A stretch of DNA of 64,000 nucleotides, from positions 113,910 to 177,909 of the forward strand of contig DAOKYY010000001.1 in the NCBI GenBank assembly GCA_035325905.1, given 5' to 3'. A program made the position numbers and the translations under genes. Positions 27,701 through 36,664 of this stretch are shown in pieces (within the stretch, counting starts at the first letter, position 1; each line of letters begins with the position of its first letter). The notes under the pieces were generated by a model. That model made no database searches and was not told where the DNA came from. It saw only the letters and a list, made by a program, of their open reading frames with translations. This DNA is from DYGX01 sp035325905. GTDB taxonomy: Bacteria > Chloroflexota > Anaerolineae > Aggregatilineales > Aggregatilineaceae.

Positions 27701-28039
27701 GTAGTCGGCGATCAGCGTGGCTAGCTCACCGGGCGGATAGGCGTGCGCTGAGGGCAGGCGCCGGATACCCGGCGCGATCGACTCAAGCGCCGTCAGGCAG
27801 CGATTGTAGAGGTTCGGGAGGTCCCGGTCGCGCTCTTCAACGGTCTGCCAGACCACAGGACACTGCGCCTGGCGCGCAAATTGCGAGGCGAGCGTTGTTT
27901 TGCCATACCCCGGCGGCGCGCTGATCAGCGTCAGCTTATATTCGACCGCTGCCTGAAGTTTCTCGATCAGCCGGGGCCGGTTGATGATCCCGGAGGCGTA
28001 GGGTACCGGCGTATTGTCTTGGAGCGTCATAGATGGCAT
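24729..28039 (-). CDS. MalT/SARP-type transcriptional regulator, interrupted by an assembly gap
   Basis: One gene split by 100 N (26540-26639). The N-terminal part has a MalT-like STAND ATPase with Walker A SAPPGYGKTTLASQF and later YLLDDVQKIAG. The middle is a long series of TPR-like repeats. The C-terminus, near LRVRTLGVETIERDGA, is a winged-helix DNA-binding domain and then a BTAD domain ending at LGVEPSEETLALAQRLLK. The same 55 bases flank the gap (26485-26539 and 26640-26694). Merging them restores one frame and gives about 1051 residues. These proteins are usually ATP-dependent activators that respond to a small ligand; none is identifiable here. The ATG at 28039 has a weak ribosome-binding site. 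Confidence 0.88.
26485..26694. other. Assembly gap of 100 N flanked by an identical 55-base overlap
   Basis: Bases 26485-26539 and 26640-26694 are identical and flank exactly 100 N. This looks like two contigs sharing a k-mer-length overlap that were scaffolded instead of merged. Removing 155 bases (one overlap copy plus the N) joins the two coding frames exactly in phase, so no sequence is probably missing and the duplication is not real. Confidence 0.9.
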
Positions 28040-28130
28040 GATCAGCCCAAGCTACTGGATCGGGTGTTGCAGCGCACCGCGAGCCTGACCCGCTACGCAG
28101 CGCCGATCAGCCTCGCGGAAGCTACAATCC

Positions 28131-28159
28131 ATTAGAGCACAAGTTGACCCAGACGCCAA
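28131..28159 (-). promoter_or_regulatory. Promoter of the MalT/SARP regulator gene
   Basis: On the minus strand TTGGCG (28154-28159), a 17-base spacer and TCTAAT (28131-28136, five of six bases matching TATAAT) lie about 90 bases upstream of the start codon at 28039. Confidence 0.65.
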
Positions 28160-28188
28160 GCCGGTAGCAACCCTTCACGCCGGGTTCG

Positions 28189-29781
28189 TCAGCCCTGCCG
28201 CAGCGTGAGCACCTCCTCCAAAGCGGGCACCGGCGTTACCTCGCCCTGCGCCTCGTACACCTTCCGCAGGGCGTCGTGCGGCGAATAGACCGTGCTGCGC
28301 AGCCGCGCCAGGACTCCGGCAATAGCCGGAGCGGAGAAAGAAGTCCCCGCCCAACGCGCCCAGCCGTTTTCGTTTTTCGAACCATCAGGAAACTCGCCGG
28401 TATAGACGCCGAGCATGCCGCGCTCCGGGTCGGCGGCGCCACCGGCATCCATGTCGCCGCCGAATGTCGCGATGCCGATATGCGACGGCTGATCGGCCAG
28501 ATTGGAATACACCGCCGGGTTGCCGTCCATGCCGAGCGCCCCGACGCCGATCACGCTGTCAAACGCCGCTGGCTGCCGGGCGAAGGGGCGGCTGCCCGGA
28601 TGAGCATCGTTTCCAGCGGCAGCGACGATCAGCACATCGTCCTCTTCCAACAGGTCGCAGGTCCAGCGCAGCGGCCAGCCCATGCGCTCGATAAATCCCG
28701 CGTCTGCGAACAACCGCGCTGGTCCAATTGCCGGGTATTGGTGGCCGCGCAACGGGAGACTGAGCGTCAGGCTCATATTGACGACCAGCGGCCGGGACCG
28801 ATCGCGCTGCGTGTAGGCGCTGTGCAGCCCGCGCGCGATCGTCTCCAGCGTGCCCACGCCAAAATCGTTGAGCACGCGGATCAGGTGCAGGCTCGCCTGC
28901 GGCGCAATTGAATGGATGATCCCGGCGACAAACAGCCCATGATCGGCCATCCGGTAGCGGTGATCGGCAAGCTGAAAGCCGCCATCTTCCGAGTTCAGGC
29001 GCGCGAACAGCGCGCCATCGCCGGGGCTGACTCGCAGCCGCGCCGAGGGCAGCGCGCCAGTCGGCCCCAGCAGCCCGCGAATCAGCGGGTGTTCGCCCTG
29101 CCAGCGGTTGAAGGCGCGCTTTAACTCTTCCGGCGCTGGCGCGGTGTCGAGAATCGCGACCTGGACCCCGGCCCCGGCAGCCGTTGATTGCGCCAGTGCG
29201 GGCGGTAGCGCGAACGAAAAGGGCGCGCCGGATACATCCGCCCCGGCGGACTGCCACCACGCGTCGGTTTCGATTTTGGCCGGAACCGGCTGCGCGCCCG
29301 GTCCGCCTGTGCCGATGTGGTAGGGCGCGCCAGCGGCCAGCCAGTTCGGCGTCACCGTGCGCAAAACCACCCCGCCCGGCCCCGGCTCGCCTTCCGCTTC
29401 CAGGCGGCGATCAAGCTCCTCGACCAGCGCGATCAGCTCCGCGTCGGGCAGATCGAGATCGGCGAACACGGTGGAGTAGACGGCCAGGCGGCGATCGGCC
29501 AGCGGCTGCGCCGCGCGACTGAATAACGCGCGGATGGGTCGCCGGTAAACTCGTTCCGATTTAGCCTTGACTTCGAGTGCTGGCGGGGCGAAGCTCAGCA
29601 CGCGCTCCGCCGAGAAGCGCGCTTTTGCCAGACGCTCGTCGCCGCGCACCAGTGGATGCGACTGCACCGCTTCGACCAGCGCGCCGGGTCCAAGCGGCTC
29701 GTCGTGCTCCACCAGGAACAGCAGCGCGCCGGGCGCAAAAAAGACAATCTCTTGATCATTCGAGGAACGGCTCTTGATCAT
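28189..29781 (-). CDS. Cytosolic subtilisin-like serine protease (S8)
   Basis: A 530-residue S8 peptidase with the full catalytic set: D212 in VQVAILDTAPAPEE, H281 in YRMADHGLFVAGII, oxyanion N391 in IVAAAGNDAHPG and S481 in WAGTSFSAPAIAG. The first 200 residues form an N-terminal region of unknown fold that begins DQEIVFFAPGALLFLVEHDE. No signal peptide or membrane segment is seen, so this protease should work inside the cell, which is unusual for the family. The start is chosen at the Met of MIKSRSS, with AGGAG seven bases upstream; it overlaps the CHAT gene stop as ATGA. It is the last gene of the sigma, anti-sigma, CHAT, subtilase operon, suggesting a joint proteolytic pathway. Confidence 0.9.
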   Translation of the reverse strand: MIKSRSSNDQEIVFFAPGALLFLVEHDEPLGPGALVEAVQSHPLVRGDERLAKARFSAERVLSFAPPALEVKAKSERVYRRPIRALFSRAAQPLADRRLAVYSTVFADLDLPDAELIALVEELDRRLEAEGEPGPGGVVLRTVTPNWLAAGAPYHIGTGGPGAQPVPAKIETDAWWQSAGADVSGAPFSFALPPALAQSTAAGAGVQVAILDTAPAPEELKRAFNRWQGEHPLIRGLLGPTGALPSARLRVSPGDGALFARLNSEDGGFQLADHRYRMADHGLFVAGIIHSIAPQASLHLIRVLNDFGVGTLETIARGLHSAYTQRDRSRPLVVNMSLTLSLPLRGHQYPAIGPARLFADAGFIERMGWPLRWTCDLLEEDDVLIVAAAGNDAHPGSRPFARQPAAFDSVIGVGALGMDGNPAVYSNLADQPSHIGIATFGGDMDAGGAADPERGMLGVYTGEFPDGSKNENGWARWAGTSFSAPAIAGVLARLRSTVYSPHDALRKVYEAQGEVTPVPALEEVLTLRQG

Positions 29782-32639
29782 GTCAGGCTCCTGTCTGCTG
29801 TGCGATCCCGTGAGCAGGACAGCGGGCGGGGGTCGCCCACCAGTTGAAACGCGCCCCAATACGCAGGATGCGTTGCGCCGTCTTCGGCCAGCAGCGCGCG
29901 GTGCGCGGACCGGGCTGCCGCCGCTTTAGGCAGTCCATCGATCAGGGATCGGTAGAAAGACTCCATCCAGCGCGCCGCCGTCGCGTCCGCCACGCGCCAC
30001 AGGCTGGTCAGCAGCGCCCCGGCCCCCGCGTAGAGGAATCCGCGCCCCAACCCGATCAGCTCGTCGCCAGGCGCGACCGTTGCCCGGCCGGTTTCGCAGG
30101 CGCTGAGCGTCACCAGCTCATATCCCAGGTCGTGCTGAAGCAAATCGTCAGTAAACACCTGCCCGTCCGCCAGCTCGATGTACGAGAGGTCGGGCTGATC
30201 GAGCCGGTGCTCGCCGTGCGCGGCAATGTGGAGCACCTGGCGCGGCGCTCGCTCCAGGTGGCTCCGGCAGGCGGACGCCTCGCGATACAGCTCGCCGCCG
30301 AGCAGGCGCTGCACACGCTCGCCTTCGCGCGCGGTGTGTGGCAGCGCACCATTGCGCGAGTAGGTCAGCACCAGCGCGCCCGGCTCGCGCTGGAGCGGCG
30401 CGCGGCACAACAGCCCCGCCGCCGGGAACGTGACGACTTCGGCGCGCTCGATCAGGTAGCGCCCCTGAGGGTCAGCCAGCAAATGAAACGGCAGGTAGTG
30501 AAGCACGCCAAACGGCACCACGACCAGGCGGCGCGCGGTGGCAAACCGCCCTATCACCGGCGCCAGCAGCACATCGTACAGGCGGCTGAGCAATTGGCGG
30601 CCCAACTGCGCCAGACTGCGCGCCGCCGGAGTGCCCGGCTCGCTGCGCAGCGCGCACGACACATTGAAGTAGAACTGCTCGATCATACGCTCGACGGCAT
30701 GCAGCGTGGCCGGCAGCCCGGCGACAGTGACAAAATGCTGCCCCACGCCAAAGGCGTACAGGTCTTCCCCGTCGATGTAGAACTCGACCAGCAGGGTGTC
30801 GTCGCCCAACGCCGCCTGGATCATGTCGAGACCGGGCGCGACGATGGCGCGCACATCGTCACTCACGGAAAGATACAGGCGCTCCGTCAGACCGCGCATG
30901 CGGCGCTCGCGCTCCGCCAGCTCGCGCCGCGCCTGAACGGAATCGACCCGGCCTTCGGGCTGATCCGGGTCCTGATCGGCGTGCGCGGCGCGATAGTACC
31001 AGTGATGCTCGGCGCGAAGCTGGTCAAGCTCGTCGAGCAACGCCCGCGTCTGCGGATCCGCGACCGGCCAGCGCAGAGTTTCGCGGTTGGCGATATAGCT
31101 CAGCGAAACCTGTGACTTCGCGCGCTCCAGCGCCTCGAATGCGCGCGCCGGGCGCCCTTCCCGCAAGGAAAGCCGGACGAGCGCGCGCAAAGCGTCTTGC
31201 TTGTCCTCCAGAAAGCCGGGGCGCAGCGTAATCGTCAGGCGGCGCTGGACACGCTCGACCGCGCAGGCGGCGGCCTGATATTCGCGCGTGGCGCGGCCCG
31301 TCCGGCCTTCCAGCTCGCGCAGGCGGCCCAACAGAAGATGCGCGCCATAGCGCGGGCCAGGCAGGCTCAGCTCGCGCGCCGTGGTTAGAGCAGCGCGCGC
31401 CGCCTGCTCGGCCTGGTCGAGCCTGCTGGCGGCAAGGTGCACCTGAGCTTCCACCAGACGCGCTGCCGCCAGATCAGCCTGCTGGCCGCTGGTGGCGAAA
31501 AACGCCAGCGCCGCGTCGAGATCGTCTTGCGCGGCGGTGACATTCCCCTGTTGCCAGGCGATCCGGGCGCGCCACAGGCGGCTGGTCGCCAGCCAGGAGT
31601 CCGAACTAAGCGAGGCGAACACGTCTTCCGCTTCGTCGAGAGCCGCCAGCGCCGCGTCGAAATGGTCCAGCTCGCCTTCCGCCTGGGCCAGCAACAGCAG
31701 CGTGCGCGCCATTTCATAGGCGGCCCCGGCTTCTCGATACGCGCCCGCCACGTTGAGCGCCAGCTCGCGCGCTTCGGGATAGCGGTTCAGCGCCAGGTAG
31801 CAGGCGACCATGTCGCGCCTCGCGGTGGATTCCAGCAGCAGGTGCTCGCCCACTTGCGCGACCACGTCGTGCAGCCGGGCGAGCGCGCGCCGGTAGCGGC
31901 CCTGCGCCTGCTCAATGTGCGCCATGTTCATCTGCGCGACCGCCGCGCCGTGCATCTCGCCGCGCGCCAGGCAGACCTCGCACGCCCGCTCGTGATCGGC
32001 CATCGCACGGTCAAGCTCGCCCAGGTAAGAGTAAGCGTAGCCGCGATTGGTGTAGAGCGCGCCAAGATACGCCTGCCCCGCCTCGCCGAGCGTTTCCGCC
32101 ACCGCCAGCGCGGCCTCGTAATGGCTGAGCGCCTGCCGGTAGTCGCCCAGCAAATCAAACACGATGCCGGTGTTCAGGTCGAGACGCAGCAGAATCTCGC
32201 GCGCGCCGTGCGCGGCGAACTTGGCACGCGCCTCGTCCGCGTCGCGCAGCGCCTCGTCCACGCGCCCCAGGTCGAGGCTGATCAGCAGGCGGCCAATGCG
32301 CGTCCGCCCCCAGCCGACCTCGTCGCCAGCCGCGCGGAACAGCGCCCCTGCCTGCTCCAGCACATCCCACGCTGGCTCGATCTGCCCCAGGAATTTGAGC
32401 GCGTCGCCGCGCGCCATTAGGCCCAGCGCGGTCTGGCGCGGATCGTTCCGCCGCTCGCCAACCAGCACGATCAGGTTCGCTAGCTCAAGCGAGCGATTAG
32501 CGTCGATCCACCAGTGGCGATCCGCCTCACGCTTGAGATGATCGACGAGCGGACCGGCGACGGCGTCCGGCAGCGGCTCGGCCAGCGAGGCGACCGCGTT
32601 GGGATCGGCGACAAGGCGACTCAGGAGATCGCCCGTCAT
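29778..32639 (-). CDS. TPR-CHAT caspase-like protease
   Basis: A 953-residue protein. About residues 50-480 are TPR-like helical repeats (such as ALYTNRGYAYSYLGELDRAM and AQMNMAHIEQAQGRYRRALA) likely to bind a partner. A helical linker follows to about 620. The C-terminal CHAT domain has the caspase-type dyad H808 in LHIAAHGEHR and C848 in VTLSACETGRA, spaced 40 residues as in active members, and ends with HPAYWGAFQLVGD. CHAT proteins are cysteine peptidases of the caspase clan; known examples cleave partner proteins in prokaryotic defence or signalling. The gene lies 41 bases after the zinc-finger anti-sigma gene and overlaps the subtilase gene by four bases. The anti-sigma factor is an attractive, untested substrate. 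Confidence 0.92.
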   Translation of the reverse strand: MTGDLLSRLVADPNAVASLAEPLPDAVAGPLVDHLKREADRHWWIDANRSLELANLIVLVGERRNDPRQTALGLMARGDALKFLGQIEPAWDVLEQAGALFRAAGDEVGWGRTRIGRLLISLDLGRVDEALRDADEARAKFAAHGAREILLRLDLNTGIVFDLLGDYRQALSHYEAALAVAETLGEAGQAYLGALYTNRGYAYSYLGELDRAMADHERACEVCLARGEMHGAAVAQMNMAHIEQAQGRYRRALARLHDVVAQVGEHLLLESTARRDMVACYLALNRYPEARELALNVAGAYREAGAAYEMARTLLLLAQAEGELDHFDAALAALDEAEDVFASLSSDSWLATSRLWRARIAWQQGNVTAAQDDLDAALAFFATSGQQADLAAARLVEAQVHLAASRLDQAEQAARAALTTARELSLPGPRYGAHLLLGRLRELEGRTGRATREYQAAACAVERVQRRLTITLRPGFLEDKQDALRALVRLSLREGRPARAFEALERAKSQVSLSYIANRETLRWPVADPQTRALLDELDQLRAEHHWYYRAAHADQDPDQPEGRVDSVQARRELAERERRMRGLTERLYLSVSDDVRAIVAPGLDMIQAALGDDTLLVEFYIDGEDLYAFGVGQHFVTVAGLPATLHAVERMIEQFYFNVSCALRSEPGTPAARSLAQLGRQLLSRLYDVLLAPVIGRFATARRLVVVPFGVLHYLPFHLLADPQGRYLIERAEVVTFPAAGLLCRAPLQREPGALVLTYSRNGALPHTAREGERVQRLLGGELYREASACRSHLERAPRQVLHIAAHGEHRLDQPDLSYIELADGQVFTDDLLQHDLGYELVTLSACETGRATVAPGDELIGLGRGFLYAGAGALLTSLWRVADATAARWMESFYRSLIDGLPKAAAARSAHRALLAEDGATHPAYWGAFQLVGDPRPLSCSRDRTADRSLT

Positions 32640-32680
32640 GCTTCTCGCTCCCAGGCGGCTGAGTGCCGGTTCATTGGGGG

Positions 32681-33400
32681 TTATTCGGTCAGGCTAATTT
32701 GCGGAATGAGTAGGGTAGAGCCGCCTCGCGCAGCAATCTGCAACTCAAACGGGCGCAATGCGAACCCTTCGCACCGGAACGAGCCGAATTGATCGATTTC
32801 CGTCGTCTGCCGCAGCGCGCCGTCCTGCCGGAGCTGGACGAGCGCGCCGACCCAATCGGCCAGCGCGTCGCCGGCCAATTGCCCCAGCAGCACAGGGCGT
32901 CCCGCGCCTGCGTCAGCCCTAAGATACACCGTCATACCATCCGCTTCGACGATCACCGGCTCATCCCCGGGGCCGCGCAGCGCCGTTGTCGGGCGCCGCA
33001 TCAGCACTGTGCCAAGCAACGTCTGCGGCAGCAGGCGCCGCCGCACCCCCGGCGATGGGTCGGGCGCCGGGGCCGTATGCTCTGAGTTACCGGCCAGATA
33101 GGCATCCAGTTCCGATAGCTCCACCTGGCATGCCGCGCAGCCCGCCACGTGCTCTGCCACCCGCCGCGCGTCATCCTCCGGCAGCAGATGGAGAGAATAT
33201 TCTCCAAGAATCTGTGCGGTCGGGCAATCCCAGCGGCTCAGATGCCGGAACAACACGGCTTCGAGACGGCGCGCGTCTGCGACACGGCCGGCGCAGTCCG
33301 GGCATAAGGCCACGTGCTGGATGACGCCTCCTTCGGCGGTCCCATCCAGAACGGCGCTGATCTCGTCATCGGAAAGCGGAGGGGGCAGTTGGCAAGTCAT
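32681..33400 (-). CDS. Soluble zinc-finger anti-sigma-like protein
   Basis: A 239-residue protein with two HxxxCxxC zinc-finger motifs: H29/C33/C36 (HVALCPDC) and H84/C88/C91 (HVAGCAAC). Each matches the zf-HC2 motif of zinc-binding anti-sigma factors, which grip the sigma factor. No membrane segment is seen, unlike most anti-sigma factors, so it should act in the cytosol. The last 90 residues (PVIVEADGMTVYLRADAG onward) form a beta-rich domain I do not recognise. I start at the ATG at 33400; a GTG at 33469 would add 23 residues. It lies 74 bases after the sigma-like gene and 41 before TPR-CHAT, and could be the protein cleaved to release the sigma factor. Confidence 0.82.
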   Translation of the reverse strand: MTCQLPPPLSDDEISAVLDGTAEGGVIQHVALCPDCAGRVADARRLEAVLFRHLSRWDCPTAQILGEYSLHLLPEDDARRVAEHVAGCAACQVELSELDAYLAGNSEHTAPAPDPSPGVRRRLLPQTLLGTVLMRRPTTALRGPGDEPVIVEADGMTVYLRADAGAGRPVLLGQLAGDALADWVGALVQLRQDGALRQTTEIDQFGSFRCEGFALRPFELQIAARGGSTLLIPQISLTE

Positions 33401-33474
33401 GGCGATGTAGAGGTCCGTTTTTTGGTCCGGCGCTTGATCTGATAAACGCTGAGCAGTGAAGTTTATCACAGTTT

Positions 33475-34158
33475 TCAGGAGGGGTCAGCCGCAGCGATTC
33501 CGGCGTAGCGCCGCAGGAGAGGGTCTTTACGCAGGTTGCGGCGGATGCGCTGGAGCGCGACCGACACTTCGCGCGGCGTCTGCCACCGGTCAGGGTATCC
33601 GCGCACGATCTGCGCCGGTTTCATCGCCTGAACGAACACACAGCGCGCCAGCAGGCGGTCGTCGTCGTTGGGCAACAAGTCGCAGACGTACTCCCACAGC
33701 TCGGCAGCCTGCATGTCTCCGGCCAGGTCTACCTCGGTCGCGAACACGCTCTCGTTGTCTAGATCGGCCAGGTGCAGCGCCTGCTCCCGCCGAAGATACT
33801 GCGCGATGCACGAATGCACGCACAGCTTGAGATAGGTCAGCACCTGGGCCAGTTCTTCGAACCGGGCGAACTTGTCACCCCGCAGCGCGAAGTAGAAGTT
33901 GGTCAGTGCCTGGTTGGCGAAGTACTCGGCGCGCTCGCCGGTTTCGTGGAAGCGGCCATGCTGGTACACCCAGCGCAGAACCTGAGGCTCGTAAATCTGG
34001 TAGACCCAGGCGAAGGCCTCGCTTCGTCCATCCGCCAGCGCGCGGCGCAGCAGCTCAAAGCAGTGCACGGTGTCGCGGACCTGGTAGCGGTGAAAGCGAG
34101 CGGTGTCCTCGGCGCAGCGCCGGGAGAGATCGTCATTCGAGAGACTGGAGAGGTTCAT
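33475..34158 (-). CDS. Divergent ECF-like sigma factor
   Basis: A protein of about 227 residues with the outline of a sigma-70 ECF factor. Region 2 is seen near FAWVYQIYEPQVLRWVYQHG, YFANQALTNFYFAL and LTYLKLCVHSCIAQYLRRE. A divergent region 4 follows (LPNDDDRLLARCVFVQAMKP, then REVSVALQRIRRNLRKD). Similarity to classical ECF factors is low, and the helix-turn-helix of region 4 is atypical. It is first in the operon that continues with a zinc-finger anti-sigma-like protein, TPR-CHAT and subtilase. The start could be the ATG at 34158 (preferred) or that at 34182, eight codons earlier. A promoter matching TTGTGA-17-TACCAT lies just upstream. Confidence 0.75.
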   Translation of the reverse strand: MNLSSLSNDDLSRRCAEDTARFHRYQVRDTVHCFELLRRALADGRSEAFAWVYQIYEPQVLRWVYQHGRFHETGERAEYFANQALTNFYFALRGDKFARFEELAQVLTYLKLCVHSCIAQYLRREQALHLADLDNESVFATEVDLAGDMQAAELWEYVCDLLPNDDDRLLARCVFVQAMKPAQIVRGYPDRWQTPREVSVALQRIRRNLRKDPLLRRYAGIAAADPS

Positions 34159-34199
34159 GCGGCACTCTGGCTTGGTTCCCATGCTCTCAGGACGTGATT

Positions 34200-34228
34200 A
34201 TGGTATCAACTATTAGAAGAATTCACAA
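34200..34228 (-). promoter_or_regulatory. Promoter of the sigma/anti-sigma/CHAT/subtilase operon
   Basis: On the minus strand TTGTGA (34223-34228), a 17-base spacer and TACCAT (34200-34205) lie 18 bases upstream of the first possible start codon, in the divergent region shared with xylA. Confidence 0.55.
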
Positions 34229-34386
34229 TAGCTCTTCGGTTTGACTTTCGGCGCGCCAAAATATCAGCAGGTCGCGCCCGCACTCCACTACCGGAACACG
34301 CTGTCCGCCTGAAACAAGAAAACACGCTACAATAGGAGCTTGAACTTCACTGCGCGACTTATGTAGAGACTTAAAGGAGCCTGCTG

Positions 34387-35553
34387 ATGGGCAGTTACGA
34401 TCCCAAACCCGAAGACCGCTTCACGTTCGGCTTGTGGACGGTCGGCAACACCGGGCGCGACCCGTTTGGCGTCGAGGTGCGCAAGGCGCTGACGCCGGTC
34501 CAGATCGTCCACCTGCTGGCCGAGGTGGGCGCGTGGGGGGTTAACCTGCACGACAATGATCTCGTACCGATTGACGCGACCCCCGCCGAGCGCGATCGCA
34601 TCGTGGCGGACTTCAAGCGCGCCCTGGCGGACACGGGGCTGGTCGTGCCGATGGCGACGACCAACCTGTTTGCGGACCCGGCCTTCAAGGACGGCGCCTT
34701 CACCGCCAACGACCCGCAGGTGCGCGCCTACGCGCTGCACAAGACGCTGCGCGCGATCGATTTGGGCGTCGAGCTGGGCGCGAAAGTCTACGTCTTTTGG
34801 GGAGGTCGCGAAGGGACCGAAACCGATGCCAGCAAAAGCCCGGCAGAGGCGCTCAAGCACTTCCGCGAGGCGCTGAACTTCCTGTGCGAATACGCCCGCG
34901 ACCAGGGCTACGATCTGAGATTCGCGCTCGAGGCCAAGCCCAACGAGCCGCGCAGCAACATCTACCTGCCGACGACCGGCGCGATGCTCGGCTTCATCGA
35001 GACGCTGGACTACCCGGAGATGGTCGGCGTCAACCCCGAGGTCGCCCACGAGCACATGGCCGGGCTGAACTTCACGCACACCGTCGCGCAAGCGTGGGAC
35101 GCGGGCAAGCTGTTCCACATTGACCTGAACGACCAGCTTTTCGGGCGCTACGACCAGGACTTCCGCTTCGGCGCGGAGATGATCAAGCAGGCGTTCTTCC
35201 TGGTCAAATTCCTCGAAGACGTGGGCTACGACGGCTCGCGGCACTTTGACGCGCACGCCTACCGCACCGAAGGCGCCGAGGGCGTCAAGGACTTCGCGCG
35301 CGGCTGCATGCGGACCTACCTGATCCTGAAAGAGAAGGCGGCGCGGTTCAACCAGGACCCGGACATCCAGGCGCTGCTCCAGGCCATTCAAGCCGACGAT
35401 GGATCGCTCGGCTGGCTGTCCGGCGGCTACAGCCGCGACAAGGCGCAACGCCTCAAGGACTGGACTTTCGACCGCGGCGCGCTTGGCCGCCGCGATCTGC
35501 GCTACGAGAAGCTGGACCAGCTCACCATCGAGCTGCTGCTCGGCGTGCGCTGA
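34387..35553 (+). CDS. xylA: Xylose isomerase, short (class I) type
   Basis: A 388-residue TIM-barrel isomerase that interconverts D-xylose and D-xylulose, and often D-glucose and D-fructose. Length and sequence match the Streptomyces-type class. The ring-opening His and its Asp are H55 and D58 in GVNLHDNDLVP, the metal-binding and catalytic lysine region is ALEAKPNEPRSN, and the later metal site is FHIDLNDQ. Active-site aromatic and His residues occur in GGREGTE and SRHFDAHAYRTE. The ATG at 34387 follows AAAGGAG. A TACAAT (34328-34333) may be its -10 element, without a clear -35. It heads a region of sugar genes on the opposite strand and is closed by a strong terminator. No xylulokinase is seen adjacent. 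Confidence 0.95.
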   Translation: MGSYDPKPEDRFTFGLWTVGNTGRDPFGVEVRKALTPVQIVHLLAEVGAWGVNLHDNDLVPIDATPAERDRIVADFKRALADTGLVVPMATTNLFADPAFKDGAFTANDPQVRAYALHKTLRAIDLGVELGAKVYVFWGGREGTETDASKSPAEALKHFREALNFLCEYARDQGYDLRFALEAKPNEPRSNIYLPTTGAMLGFIETLDYPEMVGVNPEVAHEHMAGLNFTHTVAQAWDAGKLFHIDLNDQLFGRYDQDFRFGAEMIKQAFFLVKFLEDVGYDGSRHFDAHAYRTEGAEGVKDFARGCMRTYLILKEKAARFNQDPDIQALLQAIQADDGSLGWLSGGYSRDKAQRLKDWTFDRGALGRRDLRYEKLDQLTIELLLGVR

Positions 35554-35577
35554 TCGGGCGCTATTGTCTCAAATCAA

Positions 35578-35617
35578 ACACCAGCCCGGCGCGTGATCAC
35601 CGGGCTGGTGTGCGTTT
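35578..35617 (+). terminator. Bidirectional terminator between xylA and the first dehydrogenase
   Basis: Perfect 12-bp arms ACACCAGCCCGG (35578-35589) and CCGGGCTGGTGT (35600-35611) are followed by GCGTTTT on the plus strand. On the minus strand the complement is also T-rich, so both convergent genes may end here. Confidence 0.88.
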
Positions 35618-35641
35618 TAATGCCGCTCGCGCCACGCGGGC

Positions 35642-36658
35642 TTAGGCCAGCGGCAGGCGCACCGGCTCGCCGCGCTCGGCAGACTCGTAGACCGCCAGCG
35701 CGACTTCCAGCGCCTTGTAACCATCGTAGCCAGTGATCGCCGGGCTGCGGTTCTCGCGGATGGCCGCCACAAACTCGTCGACCATCGCCTGGTTCGAGTC
35801 CGATCCCCAGAACGGCCATTTGGCGCGCTCCGCTGGCCCGTAGACGGCGCTGGTCTGCTTGAAGGCGTCCACCGTCAGCAAGCCGGTCTCCCCGACCAGC
35901 TCCATCGTCAGCCCGCCCCAGGTGGGATAGCTCGGCGGCTTGCTCCAGCTACAATCGACGCTGGCGAACGTCCCATCCTCGAAGGTGAGCATCACCAGCC
36001 CGCCCGTCTCGACATCCACCCCGGCGTCGCGATACAGGATCGCGTTCAACTGCGCGTAGACCTCGATCACTTCGCAGCCGAGGAACCAGCGCAGCAGATC
36101 CACCAGATGGACAGTGTGGTCCATCGCCGCGCCGCCGCCCGCCAGCGCCTTCTGCTCGAACCAGTCGCGCGGATAGGCCGAGTGATAGCGTGGCAGCTTG
36201 CCCTGATTGGTCGTGTTCGCGCCGTAGAGCCGGCCCAGCGCGCCGGACTCGAGCACGCGCTTGGCCTCGATCACCGGCGCGTTGAAGCGCATCGGAAAGG
36301 CCGTCATTAACTGGACGCCGTGGCGCTCGCAGGCGTCGATCATGGCGCGGGCGTCGTCCAGCGTGGTCGCCAGCGGCTTCTCGGACAGGACATGCGCGCC
36401 CGCCTCGGCTGCCAGCTCGACGACCGGGCGATGATGCGCGTTTTCGGTGCAGATCACGACGCCGTCGGGCTGCTCGGCCAGCAGCGCCTCGTAGGAATCA
36501 AACAGATGTGCGTTGTATTGTTGCGCGAAGTGATGACCGCGCTCAAGGTTGTCGTCGGCGATCCCGATCAGCTCGATTTCCGGGTTCGCCCGCAGATTGC
36601 GGATATAACCTTCCGCGTGCAGGTGGGCGAAGCTCATGATTCCCAATCGCAGCGTCAT
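35642..36658 (-). CDS. Gfo/Idh/MocA family oxidoreductase
   Basis: A 338-residue NAD(P)-dependent sugar dehydrogenase-type protein. The N-terminal nucleotide-binding region reads LGIMSFAHLHAEGYIRNL, without the usual GxGxxG glycine pattern but with the expected beta-alpha layout, a variant known in this superfamily. ELIGIADDN follows. The EKP motif is present as HVLSEKPLATTLDDA, containing the catalytic lysine. The C-terminal alpha/beta domain includes GGGAAMDHTVHLVDLLRWFL with its conserved aspartate and histidine. It is separated by six bases from a second dehydrogenase of the same family upstream on this strand. The substrate cannot be told from sequence; a sugar, inositol or glucoside oxidation step is typical. 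Confidence 0.9.
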   Translation of the reverse strand: MTLRLGIMSFAHLHAEGYIRNLRANPEIELIGIADDNLERGHHFAQQYNAHLFDSYEALLAEQPDGVVICTENAHHRPVVELAAEAGAHVLSEKPLATTLDDARAMIDACERHGVQLMTAFPMRFNAPVIEAKRVLESGALGRLYGANTTNQGKLPRYHSAYPRDWFEQKALAGGGAAMDHTVHLVDLLRWFLGCEVIEVYAQLNAILYRDAGVDVETGGLVMLTFEDGTFASVDCSWSKPPSYPTWGGLTMELVGETGLLTVDAFKQTSAVYGPAERAKWPFWGSDSNQAMVDEFVAAIRENRSPAITGYDGYKALEVALAVYESAERGEPVRLPLA

Positions 36659-36664
36659 AGTACG

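Noticed and set aside
28189..34182. A type III-E CRISPR (Craspase) locus, because of the TPR-CHAT and sigma factor
   Set aside because: There are no cas genes, repeats or spacers in the window; only the protease/sigma logic is similar.
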